Shown here one piece after another: positions 38,218 to 47,456 of a DNA stretch of 64,000 nucleotides (positions are counted from its first letter, which is position 1; every line of letters starts with the position of its first letter). The DNA is taken from assembly GCF_000716595.1 (NCBI RefSeq), contig NZ_JNXC01000005.1:186001-250000 (forward strand), read 5' to 3'. The position numbers were made by a program, and so were the translations under genes. The stretch is from Saccharothrix sp. NRRL B-16314 (GTDB lineage Bacteria > Actinomycetota > Actinomycetes > Mycobacteriales > Pseudonocardiaceae). The notes under the pieces are model-generated. The model made no database searches. It saw nothing but the letters and a program-made list of their open reading frames with translations, and was not told where the DNA came from.

Positions 38218-38888
38218 AGGGCTTCGACCGTCCGGTGTGGACCGAAGTCCGCGTCGCCGTAGGGCTCGCCGGGACGCGCCACGCCGACCGTCCGCCAGCC
38301 CGCCTCGGCGGCGGCGTCCAGTTCGGCGGGCACGTCCGAGTAGAACGTGATGTCGGCGGCGTCCGGCACGTCGAGCGCGGACGCGATCTTCAGGTACGAC
38401 CCGGCCTCGCGCTTCGGGCCCGCGTTCACGGTGTCGAAGTGGTACTGGAACAACGAGGTCAGGTCGCCGTCCGTGGTGTGCGCGAAGAACGCCACCTGGC
38501 CGGCCACCGAACCCGACGAGAACACCGCCAGGTCCTTGCCCTCGTCGTGCCACTTGCGCAGGGCGGGCACGACGTCCGGGAAGAACTCGGCCACGAGGTC
38601 GCCAACGGCGTAGCCCCGCTGCCAGATCAGGCCCTGCAACGTCTTCAGCGGGGTGACCTTCTGGTCGGCGTCCATCCAGCCGTGCAGCACGCGCACCAGC
38701 TCGTCCGTGCCACCGTCCACACCGGACAGTTCACGGATCTGCGCGACGGCCTCGACCACGGTCGGGTCGTCGGGGTGCTCGTCGATCCACGGGCCGAGCC
38801 TCGGCCGGGCGTAGTCGTACAGCGTGACCAGGACCTGGTCGGTGGCGCTGAGCGTGCCCTCGATGTCCAGCACAACCCACTCACTCAT
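38214..38888 (-). CDS. mtnC: Acireductone synthase (enolase-phosphatase)
   Basis: A 224-aa HAD-family enzyme that enolises and dephosphorylates the diketone intermediate of the MTA cycle. The nucleophile motif DIEGTLSATD (E in place of V or D at the +2 site, typical of MtnC), the SSGS block, and FYSDVPAELDAAAEAGWRT (acid pair) are clear. It overlaps mtnA upstream and mtnB downstream, so the three are translationally coupled. Confidence 0.95.
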   Translation of the reverse strand: MSEWVVLDIEGTLSATDQVLVTLYDYARPRLGPWIDEHPDDPTVVEAVAQIRELSGVDGGTDELVRVLHGWMDADQKVTPLKTLQGLIWQRGYAVGDLVAEFFPDVVPALRKWHDEGKDLAVFSSGSVAGQVAFFAHTTDGDLTSLFQYHFDTVNAGPKREAGSYLKIASALDVPDAADITFYSDVPAELDAAAEAGWRTVGVARPGEPYGDADFGPHRTVEAL

Positions 38889-39889
38889 GGACGTTCCTCA
38901 ACGTAGTAATCGGCCAGGCCGTGCGGAGCGTACGCACCGCGGTCGGTCACCACCGAGGTCACGAACCGCGGCGGCGTGACGTCGAACGCCGGGTACAGGC
39001 CGCGCGCCCGTTCGGTGGCGGTGCGGCGGCCGAGGGTGTGCAGCACGTCGTCGCCGGGCCGGTACTCGATCGGCACGTCGGCGGCGGTCGGCGCGAGCCG
39101 GTCCGGGGCCTGCACCATGGCCAGGAACGGCACGTCGAACGCGTGCGCCGCGACGGCCAGGCCGAGCGTGCCGACCTTGTTGACCACGTGCCCGTCCATG
39201 GTGACCCGGTCGGCGGCGGTGAGCAGCACGTCCACCTGGCCGGTCGACATCACGGCCGCGCCCATGCCGTCGGTGATGAGGGTCGTGTCGACGCCCATCT
39301 CACCCAGCGTCTCCGCGGTCAGGCGGGCGCCCTGGAGGTACGGGCGGGTCTCCGTGCAGACGAACCGCAAACGCTTGCCCAGCGCCTGAGCAGCGGTGAC
39401 GGTCTCGGTCAGGTAGAGGTCGGCCCAGCAGTGCGTGAGCACCGCGCCCTCGTCCGGCAGCAGCTCGGCGGTGTGCTCGCCCAGCTTCCGGCTGCGCGTG
39501 CGGTACCGCTCGTCCCCCGCCTTCGCGCCCTTGAGCGCACCGGCCTCTACGTCGTCCGACTCGTCCACGCCGGCCAGCACCGCGGCGACCGCCTTGCGCA
39601 GGTGGTTGTTGGTGCGGCGGGTGGCGATGAGCAGCTGCCCGGCCCGGTCGAGCTGGGCGCGGGCTTCGTCACGCGGCAGTCCGCGTGCCTCGCGGGCGGC
39701 CAGCACCATGCCCCACAGGGCGGCGAAGTACGGGCCCGAGGACTGCGTGACCATGTCCTCGATGGCCTTGGCGACCTCGGCGACGGTGCCGCAGCGCACC
39801 CAGGTCCGCTCGAACGGGAAGTTCCGCCGGTCGAGGACGTGCACACCGTCGTCCTCCAGGCGCACGCTGCGCGCGAGCAGCGGTTCCAT
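38885..39889 (-). CDS. mtnA: S-methyl-5-thioribose-1-phosphate isomerase
   Basis: A 334-aa eIF2B-like isomerase, first committed step from MTR-1-P. Visible are THCWADLYLT (catalytic Cys context), ETRPYLQGARLTAETLGEMG, ITDGMGAAVMS (catalytic Asp), TAADRVTMDGHVVNKVGTLGLAV and FLAMVQAPDRL. ATG at 39889 overlaps the stop of the flavin monooxygenase gene by 4 bp. It leads the mtnA-C-B-D block. No kinase (MtnK) or phosphorylase (MtnP) is beside it. Confidence 0.95.
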   Translation of the reverse strand: MEPLLARSVRLEDDGVHVLDRRNFPFERTWVRCGTVAEVAKAIEDMVTQSSGPYFAALWGMVLAAREARGLPRDEARAQLDRAGQLLIATRRTNNHLRKAVAAVLAGVDESDDVEAGALKGAKAGDERYRTRSRKLGEHTAELLPDEGAVLTHCWADLYLTETVTAAQALGKRLRFVCTETRPYLQGARLTAETLGEMGVDTTLITDGMGAAVMSTGQVDVLLTAADRVTMDGHVVNKVGTLGLAVAAHAFDVPFLAMVQAPDRLAPTAADVPIEYRPGDDVLHTLGRRTATERARGLYPAFDVTPPRFVTSVVTDRGAYAPHGLADYYVEERP

Positions 39890-41037
39890 CAGCTGTACCC
39901 GGTGAACGGGGCGTGCTCGCCGGTGAGGAAGTACGCGCCGACCTCGCGCGCCTTGTACGAGACCGGGTCGTGGAGCGTGAGCGTCCGCGCGTTGCGCCAG
40001 AACCGGTCGAACGCGTACCCGGCCGCCGTGGCGCGGGCGCCGCACAGCTCGAACACCCGGCTGGTGGTCTGGTTGGCCACCTTCGTGGCGACGACCTTGG
40101 CGGACGAGATGGCGGCGGCGGTCTCGGCGCGTTCGTTCCTGGTCAGGTCGGCGCCGCGCTCGGAGGCTTGGTACAGCTTGTCCGAGGCGTGGTCGGTGAG
40201 GAACCCGGCGGCCTGCGTCTCGGACACCAGCTCGCCGTAGGTGCCGAGGATGTACGGGTCGGCCGTGGCGCTGTCGACGCCGCTGAGGAACCACGGGCGG
40301 GTCGTCGTGCGGGTGTACTGGGCGGCTTCGGCCAGCGCGCCTTCGGCCATGGCCACGTACAGCTGGGCGAGCGCGAGCTGGAAGCCGAGGCCGGCGAGGG
40401 AGAGTCGCGGGCTGGTCTCGTCGTGCACGCCCAGCACCTGGTCCGCGGGCACGTGCACGTGGTCGAACACCACGCCGCCGCTGGCCGTGAGGCGTTGGCC
40501 GATGTTGTCCCAGTCGCCGGCGTAGGTGATGCCCTCGGCCTTCGCGTCGAGGGTGAACGTCACCTTGTCGCCGGTCTCGGTGTCGGTCGCGCTGACCACC
40601 AGCCGGTCGGCCACGGAGGCCCCGGTGGCGAACGTCTTGCGCCCGGTGACCTCGAACCCGCCGTCGACGGGCCGCAGCTCCAGCGCCGCGTCGAGGGGGT
40701 TGCTGACGCCTGCCCAGAAGATGTCGGCAGAGAAGATGCCGGCGCGGAACACGTCGTCGCCGACGGGCGCGCTGTCGAACAGGCCGCTGCGCCAGACCTG
40801 GAGGTAGTGGTACCCGAGGAGGTGCCCGATGTTGGCGTCGGCCGCGCCGACCACCCGGGTGACCGCCTGCTGGGTCGCCCAGTCGTCGATCGCCAGCACA
40901 CCGGACCGCCGCAGGGCGTCGACCTCGGCCACCGGCTCCGCACCGCGCCGATCCCGCTCCCCCGCGTCCACCCGCAACGCCGTGGCCAGTTCCTCGGCGA
41001 CGGTCAGCCACTTCTGCCGACCATCGGTGCTCGTCAT
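39889..41037 (-). CDS. Acyl-CoA dehydrogenase-fold flavin monooxygenase (DszC/SfnC-like)
   Basis: A 382-aa flavin-dependent enzyme with the acyl-CoA dehydrogenase fold. Its pattern (GYHYLQVWRSGLFDS, FWAGVSNPLDAALEL, GRKTFATGASVADRLVVS, FELCGARATAAGYAFDRFWRNARTLTLHDP) matches the DszC/SfnC monooxygenases that oxidise organosulfur compounds with reduced FMN. ATG at 41037 with GGGAGG upstream. It overlaps mtnA by 4 bp, so it is first in the methionine-salvage operon; a role in sulfur recycling is inferred. No flavin reductase lies beside it. Confidence 0.9.
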   Translation of the reverse strand: MTSTDGRQKWLTVAEELATALRVDAGERDRRGAEPVAEVDALRRSGVLAIDDWATQQAVTRVVGAADANIGHLLGYHYLQVWRSGLFDSAPVGDDVFRAGIFSADIFWAGVSNPLDAALELRPVDGGFEVTGRKTFATGASVADRLVVSATDTETGDKVTFTLDAKAEGITYAGDWDNIGQRLTASGGVVFDHVHVPADQVLGVHDETSPRLSLAGLGFQLALAQLYVAMAEGALAEAAQYTRTTTRPWFLSGVDSATADPYILGTYGELVSETQAAGFLTDHASDKLYQASERGADLTRNERAETAAAISSAKVVATKVANQTTSRVFELCGARATAAGYAFDRFWRNARTLTLHDPVSYKAREVGAYFLTGEHAPFTGYS

Positions 41038-41125
41038 GCCACGCCTCCCGCTCGTCCACGTTCCAGCAGGCGAGCCTAATCGCCGGCGAGCGCGTGGAAC
41101 TGAGCGTTCCGACACATGGGAGCCG

Positions 41126-42331
41126 CTACCCGTTCGCCTGACGACCGGGGCGGTAGTGGTGCAGGAGGCCGAGGTCGGCCAGCAGCTTCTCCAGCCGCTG
41201 ACCGCCGTGCCGACGCCGCTGCGCCTCGACGTGGTCGCGCCACAGCTGCCGGTCTTCGCGCCAGGCGGCCAGGTAGTCCGCGCACAGCTGCGGCTCGATG
41301 AGCCGGTTGCGCCCGCCGGCGGCCTTCAGGGCGGCGATCATCCTGGTCTTGTCGGCGGCGTCCAGTTCGGCGTCGCCGACCATCGCGATGACCTCGTCGA
41401 TGAACCGCCTGCGCCGACCGAGGAACTGCCGCCAGTACGCGACCGTGGCGTCGGTCAGGCCGTGACCGGTGTCGAGCAGGCCGAACAGCCCTTCGGCGAG
41501 GCAGTCGCCGAGCTCCTCGGTGCGGGCCCGCATCGTGTCCCGGTACGGGTCGTACGGCTGCTGGATGGCCAGCCCGGTCACCGCGGACGGCGCCAGCCCG
41601 GTGTCGTCGAGCAGGAAGAACCAGTCCTCGTTGTAGATGTTCGGGAAGAACGACGTGAACGACTCCCGACCGACGGCGAGTGCGCCGGTGCCGATGAACG
41701 TGTCCTGGGCGCCGCCGGCTTCGCGGTAGGCGTGGCAGACCACCGAGTTGTCCGGGTAACCGCCGACCGAGAGCCCGACCCCGGTGAAGCGGTCGAGCAG
41801 GCCGACGGCGTCGGCGAGGTCGTCCGGGCGCGGGATCATGACGTCGTCGTCCACGTAGACGATCCGCTCCCACCCGGCAACGGCCGCCAGCAGCAGCCCC
41901 AGGTTGCGCTTCAGGCTGGTGTCGGTGCGGCGGTCGAACCTGCCGCCGCGCCCGCGCAGCATCGTCGTCGTCCGGAACTCCGGCACGAGGTCGGCGGACA
42001 CCTCCGCGATGTCGACCGCGACGATCTCCACCCCCGCCCGTGCGGCCAGGGCGGTGGCGGCGTCCGCGGACGAGCGGCGGCTGCACAACGTGACGAGCGT
42101 GCACCGGTGGTGCTTCGCCAGCGCGACGACGTTGTGCAGGTAGGCCGCGGGTCGCGAGGTCGGCACGATGATGGCGTCCACCTTCGCCGGCTCGGCGACC
42201 TCGTCCCGGGCCAGCAGGTGTCGGTGGGACGCGTTGTGGTTCGCCGATCGGGACCGCTGCGGAGCGTGGTGCGGATCGTGGTGCGTGACCGGCGCAGGGG
42301 CTGCGACGTTCAACTCCGGCCCTCCGGCCAT
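41126..42331 (-). CDS. GT-A glycosyltransferase, unknown specificity
   Basis: A 401-aa protein with a nucleotide-diphospho-sugar transferase fold: DAIIVPTSRPAAYL, TSLKRNLGLLLA, then the metal motif YVDDDVMIP, GGYPDN, GTGALAVGRESF and the NEDWFFLLDD acid block. A C-terminal helical region (RFIDEVIAMVG, RRRHGGQRLEKLL) follows. ATG at 42331 starts 22 bases inside the preceding XRE gene, so the two are coupled. I cannot name the sugar or acceptor. Confidence 0.82.
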   Translation of the reverse strand: MAGGPELNVAAPAPVTHHDPHHAPQRSRSANHNASHRHLLARDEVAEPAKVDAIIVPTSRPAAYLHNVVALAKHHRCTLVTLCSRRSSADAATALAARAGVEIVAVDIAEVSADLVPEFRTTTMLRGRGGRFDRRTDTSLKRNLGLLLAAVAGWERIVYVDDDVMIPRPDDLADAVGLLDRFTGVGLSVGGYPDNSVVCHAYREAGGAQDTFIGTGALAVGRESFTSFFPNIYNEDWFFLLDDTGLAPSAVTGLAIQQPYDPYRDTMRARTEELGDCLAEGLFGLLDTGHGLTDATVAYWRQFLGRRRRFIDEVIAMVGDAELDAADKTRMIAALKAAGGRNRLIEPQLCADYLAAWREDRQLWRDHVEAQRRRHGGQRLEKLLADLGLLHHYRPGRQANG

Positions 42332-43413
42332 TCGAGAAGTCGGGACTCGGGCGTGTTCCAGTCCGGTGTGACCACCTGACCGTTCACCACGAACACCCTG
42401 GTGAGGATGCTGTAGGCGGCCTCGCCCGCGAAGCGCGTCGCCAGGTACTCCGCGTTGCGGTCGCGAAACCTGCCGTCGGTGAGTGCCCGCACGACGCCGA
42501 GGGTTCCCCGGCCGTACTGGCCATTGCAGATCGTCACCGTCCGCTTGTGGTTGAACGGGTTCGGCCCGCGGTAGAAGTGGGCGACATCCTCGTGCAGCAC
42601 TTCCCGACCCCGGAACGTGTCCAGTTTCGGCGACAGCAGTGTCTCCCCGCCGTCCGGTCGGCGCACCAGGAACCCGCCGGATTCCGCCTCGTCGTGCCGG
42701 GAGACCTGCGTGATCGGGAGGTCGACCCGGGTCAGCAGCTCTCGGGTGACGAGGTTCCAGTCGACGCCGCCGAGCAGCACGAGGTGGGTGGTGTAGTCGT
42801 CCGGTTCCAGGTCCGAGGCGATGCGGAAGTTGACCTGGCTGCGCGGGTTGGTCGCGCGGATGTGGCCGTGCAGTTCGATCAGGGCGTCCAGGTCGGCGTA
42901 CGTGTAGAGCTCCACGTAGTCCGGCTGGGTCGGGTCCGAGTAGGGCATCTTCGCCCGCATGTCGGCCGGGAGCTGGGCCACCACGATGGTGATGACGTGG
43001 CGGTCGTCGAAGTACCAGAAGCCGCGGTCGGACGGTTCCGCCGGGGACGTGACGCCGACTTCGCGCTGTTCGACTGCCCGGAGGCCCGTGAGTTCGCGCA
43101 GGAGCTCTTCGCGGACGCGCTGCTCGTCGGCGGTCAGCTCGTCCACCGGGATCAGCCGGTAGGGGCGGTGGGCGACGGAGCGCCTGGTGGCGAAGAACGT
43201 GGCGTAGGAGGCCAGTCGGTGCAGCGGGGGCGTCTTGGGCCTGGTGCGGCTCTCCCACGACGACAGGAGCGGGACGCTGGCCGGCTTCTCGGCGCTGAAC
43301 GCCTCGGCGAGGTCTCCCTGCGTGATCGGCACGTCGGGCCACTGTTCCTCACGCAGCGCCCGCAGGCGGTGCGCCAACGAGGGGGAATCCCCGGTCACGA
43401 CCACATCCGACAC
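42310..43413 (-). CDS. XRE-type regulator with large C-terminal sensor-like domain
   Basis: A 367-aa protein. The N-terminal helix-turn-helix (residues about 10-70, ITQGDLAEAFS to LLSSWESRTRP) is followed by a domain found in many actinobacterial XRE proteins: YFDDRHVITIVVAQLPADM, DYVELYTYADLDALIELHGHI, VLLGGVDWN, and VTICNGQYGRGTLGVVRALTDGRFRDRN. I do not know its ligand. It precedes a glycosyltransferase with overlap and faces a small membrane-protein gene. Repeated TTCAG motifs upstream may be its own operator. Confidence 0.82.
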   Translation of the reverse strand: MSDVVVTGDSPSLAHRLRALREEQWPDVPITQGDLAEAFSAEKPASVPLLSSWESRTRPKTPPLHRLASYATFFATRRSVAHRPYRLIPVDELTADEQRVREELLRELTGLRAVEQREVGVTSPAEPSDRGFWYFDDRHVITIVVAQLPADMRAKMPYSDPTQPDYVELYTYADLDALIELHGHIRATNPRSQVNFRIASDLEPDDYTTHLVLLGGVDWNLVTRELLTRVDLPITQVSRHDEAESGGFLVRRPDGGETLLSPKLDTFRGREVLHEDVAHFYRGPNPFNHKRTVTICNGQYGRGTLGVVRALTDGRFRDRNAEYLATRFAGEAAYSILTRVFVVNGQVVTPDWNTPESRLLEWPEGRS

Positions 43414-43426
43414 GTCCGAGCGCCCC

Positions 43427-43455
43427 TTCAGTGAACTTCAGCGTATCAGCTGAAG
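43427..43455. promoter_or_regulatory. TTCAG repeat and CTTCAGC/GCTGAAG dyad upstream of the XRE gene
   Basis: TTCAG occurs at 43427 and 43437, one helical turn apart, and CTTCAGC (43436-43442) pairs with GCTGAAG (43449-43455). The site is 14 bases upstream of the XRE start; autoregulation is plausible. Confidence 0.5.
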
Positions 43456-43553
43456 AGGGAAACATACACTATCGCGTGCAAAAACCGCGCCCTGGTAACC
43501 GCATAAGGGGGTTGTCAGTCAAGTACAGCTGCCCTACCCTCAAGTTACTGAGA

Positions 43554-43571
43554 TTCAGTCAATTTCAGTGA
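43554..43571. promoter_or_regulatory. Second TTCAG pair, upstream of the small membrane gene
   Basis: TTCAGTCAATTTCAGTGA has two TTCAG copies ten bases apart, the same layout as 43427-43442 but beside the opposite gene. A shared regulator for the divergent pair is likely. Confidence 0.5.
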
Positions 43572-43612
43572 GTCTAGGTGAAGTTCACCCAGGAAGCCAT
43601 CCGGGGGTCGCT

Positions 43613-43849
43613 ATGAACATGCTCACCGCGTTAGCTCAATCGTCCGGGACCACCGAGTGGTCGCCCGTCGTCGTCATGGTCATGCTGGGCGCGATGGCGC
43701 TGGTCATGGGCCTGGCAAAACTCCTCCGCCGAGTGCTCGGCATGCTCACCAGGGTGCTCCTGTCGGCCGGTGCGGCCATGACCGGGATCGCCACGATGCT
43801 CGCCCTGTGCACCGTGCTGACCACTGTGTTGCTGGTCTACGTGCGCTGA
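43613..43849 (+). CDS. Small two-helix membrane protein
   Basis: A 78-aa protein with two hydrophobic segments: VVVMVMLGAMALVMGLAKLL and TGIATMLALCTVLTTVLLVYV. The ATG at 43613 is preceded by GGGGGTCGC. No known family. It is divergent from the XRE-glycosyltransferase pair and shares the TTCAG region, so it may be its target. Confidence 0.7.
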   Translation: MNMLTALAQSSGTTEWSPVVVMVMLGAMALVMGLAKLLRRVLGMLTRVLLSAGAAMTGIATMLALCTVLTTVLLVYVR

Positions 43850-43916
43850 ACCGAAGCGTGCGGTTCACCCCCTTCGACTACGGTGTGCGGGCCCGTATCG
43901 AAGGGGGAGTCGCACG

Positions 43917-44741
43917 ATGGACCTGTCGCGCAGATCGTTCCTGGGGGGAACGGCGGTTGCCGTCGGGGTGACCGCGACCCTCGGGACGACCGCGTTGGCC
44001 GAGGCCCCGGCTGCGCGTCCACTTCAGACGTCCACACCGCACTTGCTGGAAGCCGAGCAGCTGGTCGGCTACCTGTCGCTGCCGACGTGCCCGTTGGGCA
44101 ACAACACGTACAAGGAGCCGGACCAGCCGAACGTGGTCCGGTGGGGCTCCCCCGGTGACGCGTCGGGCTGGGTCAACCAGAGCCAGTGCGCGTCGTTCCT
44201 GACCGCGGTGCTGCGGCGGACGTACGGGTGGGCGACTCCGAGGTTCTTCAGCCGGCACTTCGGCTTCGCCAGCCCGTTCGCGCGCGACTACCGGGCGGCG
44301 TTCGCCGAGCGGGAGATCCCGCGCTTCGAGCCCGTCACCGCGGTGGCGGACCTCCGTCCCGGCGACCTGATCGCCATCGACTACCGCAACGACCAGGACA
44401 CCAACACCGGGCACGTGGTGATGGTGCGGTCGGTCAAGGGCGTCTACACCGCACCCAGCCCCAGCCTGAACTTCACCGACGAGACGCAGTACGCGGTGGA
44501 GGTCGTCGACTGCACGTCCGAGCCGCACGGCGTGTTCGGGGTGGGCAACTACTTCCGGTTCCCGGACAACCGGATCTTCAACGCGACCGCCCAGACGGAC
44601 GGCGCGGGCTACGGGCACATGATGTTCTACGCCTCGGACCCCACCGGCGGGTTCTCCCGGTACCGGTGGAGCGTCAACACGTCGTCCGCCGGCACGTTCA
44701 CCGTGGCGCAACGCCCCGTCGCCGCCGTCCGCATCACCTGA
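43917..44741 (+). CDS. Tat-exported NlpC/CHAP-like protein
   Basis: A 274-aa exported protein. The twin-arginine signal SRRSFLGG is followed by a hydrophobic stretch cut near ALA-EA. The mature part has QSQCASFLTAVLRRTYGW, then LRPGDLIAIDYRN and TGHVVMVRSV: a Cys-then-His pattern of the NlpC/P60-CHAP papain-like fold, suggesting amide-bond hydrolysis in the cell wall. The level of similarity is only pattern-based. ATG at 43917 with GGGGGAG upstream. Confidence 0.8.
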   Translation: MDLSRRSFLGGTAVAVGVTATLGTTALAEAPAARPLQTSTPHLLEAEQLVGYLSLPTCPLGNNTYKEPDQPNVVRWGSPGDASGWVNQSQCASFLTAVLRRTYGWATPRFFSRHFGFASPFARDYRAAFAEREIPRFEPVTAVADLRPGDLIAIDYRNDQDTNTGHVVMVRSVKGVYTAPSPSLNFTDETQYAVEVVDCTSEPHGVFGVGNYFRFPDNRIFNATAQTDGAGYGHMMFYASDPTGGFSRYRWSVNTSSAGTFTVAQRPVAAVRIT

Positions 44742-44773
44742 CCGCTCGCGGCGGTGCGGTCAGGGCGGGCCGG

Positions 44774-47446
44774 TCACGGGAGTGACAGGCGGGTCAGGGC
44801 GGTGCGGGAGGTCACGCCCAGCTTCGGGTAGGCCTTGTAGAGGTGGTAGCCGACGGTCCTCGGGCTCAGGAAGAGCTGGGCGCCGATGTCCCGGTTGGTC
44901 AGTCCCTCGGCGGCCAGGCGGACGACCTGGAGTTCCTGCGCGGTGAGGGTGCTCAGCGGGTCGGGGCCGGGGACGGCGCGGCTCTCGCCGGTGGCGCGGA
45001 GTTCGGTGCGGGCCCGGTTCGCCCACGGGGTGGCGCCCAGGCGCTCGAAGACGTCCGACGCGGAACGCAGGTGCGTGCGGGCGTCGGACTTGCGCCGGGC
45101 CCGGCGCAGCCACTCCCCGTAGACCAGCTCGGTGCGGGCGCGTTCGAACGGGCGGCCCGCGTCGGCGCGGTGCAGGTCGACGGCTCGGGTGAACCACTGC
45201 TCGTCGTCGGTGAGCAGGGCGCGGCAGCGCGCCGCGACCCCTTGCGCCCACTGCTGACCGGTGCCCCGCGCCCACTCGTCGTACCAGGCGGCGGCGTCCT
45301 CGGCGGTGGCGTGCTTCCCCGTCCGGACGGCGGCTTCGACCAGGTCCGGCAGGCTGGAGATCGCGTACAGGCGGTGCGCGCCGGCGGCCACGTCGGCCAG
45401 CCGGTCCAGCACCGCGTCGTGCCGGCCGGAACCCAGGTCCAGCAGGGCGAGCGCGCACGCGGCCCGCACGGACTGGGGCGGACCGCCGGTCAGCGTCGCC
45501 ACGAGTTCCGAGCACCGGACGTCGTCACCCTCGATGGCGGCCAGTTCGGCGAGCACGCTCGCCAGGAACCCGACGCTGAACTCCTGGCCGATGTCCGCCG
45601 CGATCCGCATGCCCTCCTCGGCGGCGGCACGGGCGTCGCGGTGCTGCCCGAGGTGCAGCCGGCCACGCGCCAGGTACGCGAGGGCGCGGGGCAGGACGCC
45701 GAGCGCGCCCTGGGCACGGGAGTGGTGTGCCAGTTGGGCGGCCCAGTCGTAGGCGGCCCGGTCGTCGCCCAGCACGAGGTACCACCACGCGTTGATCGCG
45801 TGCTCCGGTCCGGCGACGTACCGCGAGCCGAGCAGTGCCCGCAGCGCCGCCATGCCACCGGGCACGTCGGCGCCGTCCAGGCCCGTGGCCGCCTGCTCGG
45901 TGAGTCGGGTGTCGTCGGCTCCGGGCAGGTCGGCCGCCAGTGCCGCGATGGCGCGCACGGCGTCGAGGTCACGCCCGGCCCACGAGTGCTGCGCGGCGAA
46001 GAACAGCATCTCCCCCGCCAGGTCCGGCTCCGTCTTCCTGGCGCACATCGCCGCGCGGACGAGTTGCTGCGACGCCTGCGCCAGACGTCCCTGCTCGCCG
46101 GCCAGCCTGGCCTGGATGCGCGCCACCCGCGCCTTGTCGACGTGGTCCGGCAGCAGTTCCCACGCCTGCTCGGCGAACGCCGCCGCGCGGTCGAACTGGC
46201 CCGCCGCACCGGCCGCACCCGCTGCCGCCGCGAATCGGTGCCCCCGCTGCGCCGGGTCCGGGCTCAGGTCGGCCGCGCGCTGGTAGGCCGACGCCACGGC
46301 GATGTACCCGCCACGGCCGCGCGCGTCCTCGGCTGTGCGCGCCAAGGCCGCGGCCACGTCCTCGTCCGGCTCGGTGGTGGCGGCGGCGAGGTGCCACGCG
46401 CTGCGGTGTGCGTCGTCGACGACGTCGGCCAGGGCTTTGTGCACGGCGAGGCGGCGCACGAGGGACGCGCTCTGGTAGGCGGCGGTGCGGATCAGGGGGT
46501 GGCGGAACGTCAACCGGCCTTCGTCGGAGCGCAGGAGTTGGCGGTGCTCGGCGACTTCGAGGTCGTCGACGGACGCGCCGAGCAGGCCGGCGGCCTTGAA
46601 GACCACGCCCGGATCGCCGGTGTCGTCGGCGGCGGCGACCAGCAGGAGGGTGCGGGTGCGTTCGGGCAGCGCCCCGATGCGGTCGGCGAAGGTCTGCTGG
46701 ATGCGGCTGTGGGTGGGGAGGGCGGCGACGCGGTAGCCGTGCGCGGACGGCAGGTGGCCCTCGCGCTGGGCGGCGGGGAGTTCCAGCAGCGCCAACGGGT
46801 TGCCGCGCGCTTCACGGGCGATCTGGTCGCGGACGTAACGCGGCAGGTCTGCGGCGTGCTCTTCGAGGAGCGCGGTGGCGTCTTCGGGGGTCAGGCCGGT
46901 GAGGCGCAGCTCGGGGAGACCGGGTGCGGGGAACGGCGGCGCGTGCAGGTCGCGGGCGGCGAAGACGATGGCGATGCCCTCGGCCTGGAGACGGCGCGCG
47001 GCGAACACGAGGGCGTGCGTGGAGCCTTCGTCGAGCCAGTGCGCGTCGTCCACCAGGCAGAGGACGGGGCCTTGTTCGGCCAGGTCGGCGAGGAGGGTGA
47101 GGACGGCCAGACCGATCAGGTAGCAGGCGCCGCCGTCGGGAGGTGCGAGGCCGAGCGCGCTGCGCAGGGCGGCGGACTGGTTGGGCGGCAAGGAGTCGAG
47201 GCGGTCGACGACGCCGCCGAGGATCAGGCTCAACCCGGCGAACGGCACCACCGACTCGGACTCGATCGCCGTACCCCGCAGGATCCGGAAGCCGCCCGCG
47301 GCGGCGCTCACCCCCGTGTGGGCGAGCAACGCCGACTTGCCGATCCCCGCCTCGCCGCGCACCACGAGCACACCGCTGCGCCCGGCACGGGCGTCGGCCA
47401 GGAGTCCATCGACCACCGCCAGTTCGGTGGACCTGCCGTGCAGCAT
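44774..47446 (-). CDS. LuxR-family ATPase regulator (LAL type)
   Basis: An 890-aa regulator. An N-terminal AAA ATPase (Walker A GEAGIGKSALL at residues 35-45, Walker B LCLVDDAHWLD), a long helical TPR-like middle, and a C-terminal LuxR helix-turn-helix (LTAQELQVVRLAAEGLTNRDIGAQLFLSPRTVGYHLYKAYPKLG). Large LAL proteins often activate natural-product clusters, but no such cluster is beside it. It is convergent with the Tat-exported gene. Confidence 0.94.
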   Translation of the reverse strand: MLHGRSTELAVVDGLLADARAGRSGVLVVRGEAGIGKSALLAHTGVSAAAGGFRILRGTAIESESVVPFAGLSLILGGVVDRLDSLPPNQSAALRSALGLAPPDGGACYLIGLAVLTLLADLAEQGPVLCLVDDAHWLDEGSTHALVFAARRLQAEGIAIVFAARDLHAPPFPAPGLPELRLTGLTPEDATALLEEHAADLPRYVRDQIAREARGNPLALLELPAAQREGHLPSAHGYRVAALPTHSRIQQTFADRIGALPERTRTLLLVAAADDTGDPGVVFKAAGLLGASVDDLEVAEHRQLLRSDEGRLTFRHPLIRTAAYQSASLVRRLAVHKALADVVDDAHRSAWHLAAATTEPDEDVAAALARTAEDARGRGGYIAVASAYQRAADLSPDPAQRGHRFAAAAGAAGAAGQFDRAAAFAEQAWELLPDHVDKARVARIQARLAGEQGRLAQASQQLVRAAMCARKTEPDLAGEMLFFAAQHSWAGRDLDAVRAIAALAADLPGADDTRLTEQAATGLDGADVPGGMAALRALLGSRYVAGPEHAINAWWYLVLGDDRAAYDWAAQLAHHSRAQGALGVLPRALAYLARGRLHLGQHRDARAAAEEGMRIAADIGQEFSVGFLASVLAELAAIEGDDVRCSELVATLTGGPPQSVRAACALALLDLGSGRHDAVLDRLADVAAGAHRLYAISSLPDLVEAAVRTGKHATAEDAAAWYDEWARGTGQQWAQGVAARCRALLTDDEQWFTRAVDLHRADAGRPFERARTELVYGEWLRRARRKSDARTHLRSASDVFERLGATPWANRARTELRATGESRAVPGPDPLSTLTAQELQVVRLAAEGLTNRDIGAQLFLSPRTVGYHLYKAYPKLGVTSRTALTRLSLP

Positions 47447-47456
47447 GGTCCCGACC

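Noticed and set aside
38885..41059. A single 724-aa protein fusing a dehydrogenase and mtnA
   Set aside because: The frame upstream of the mtnA ATG at 39889 is a GC-rich shadow of the monooxygenase gene; the real genes lie in different frames with a 4-bp overlap.
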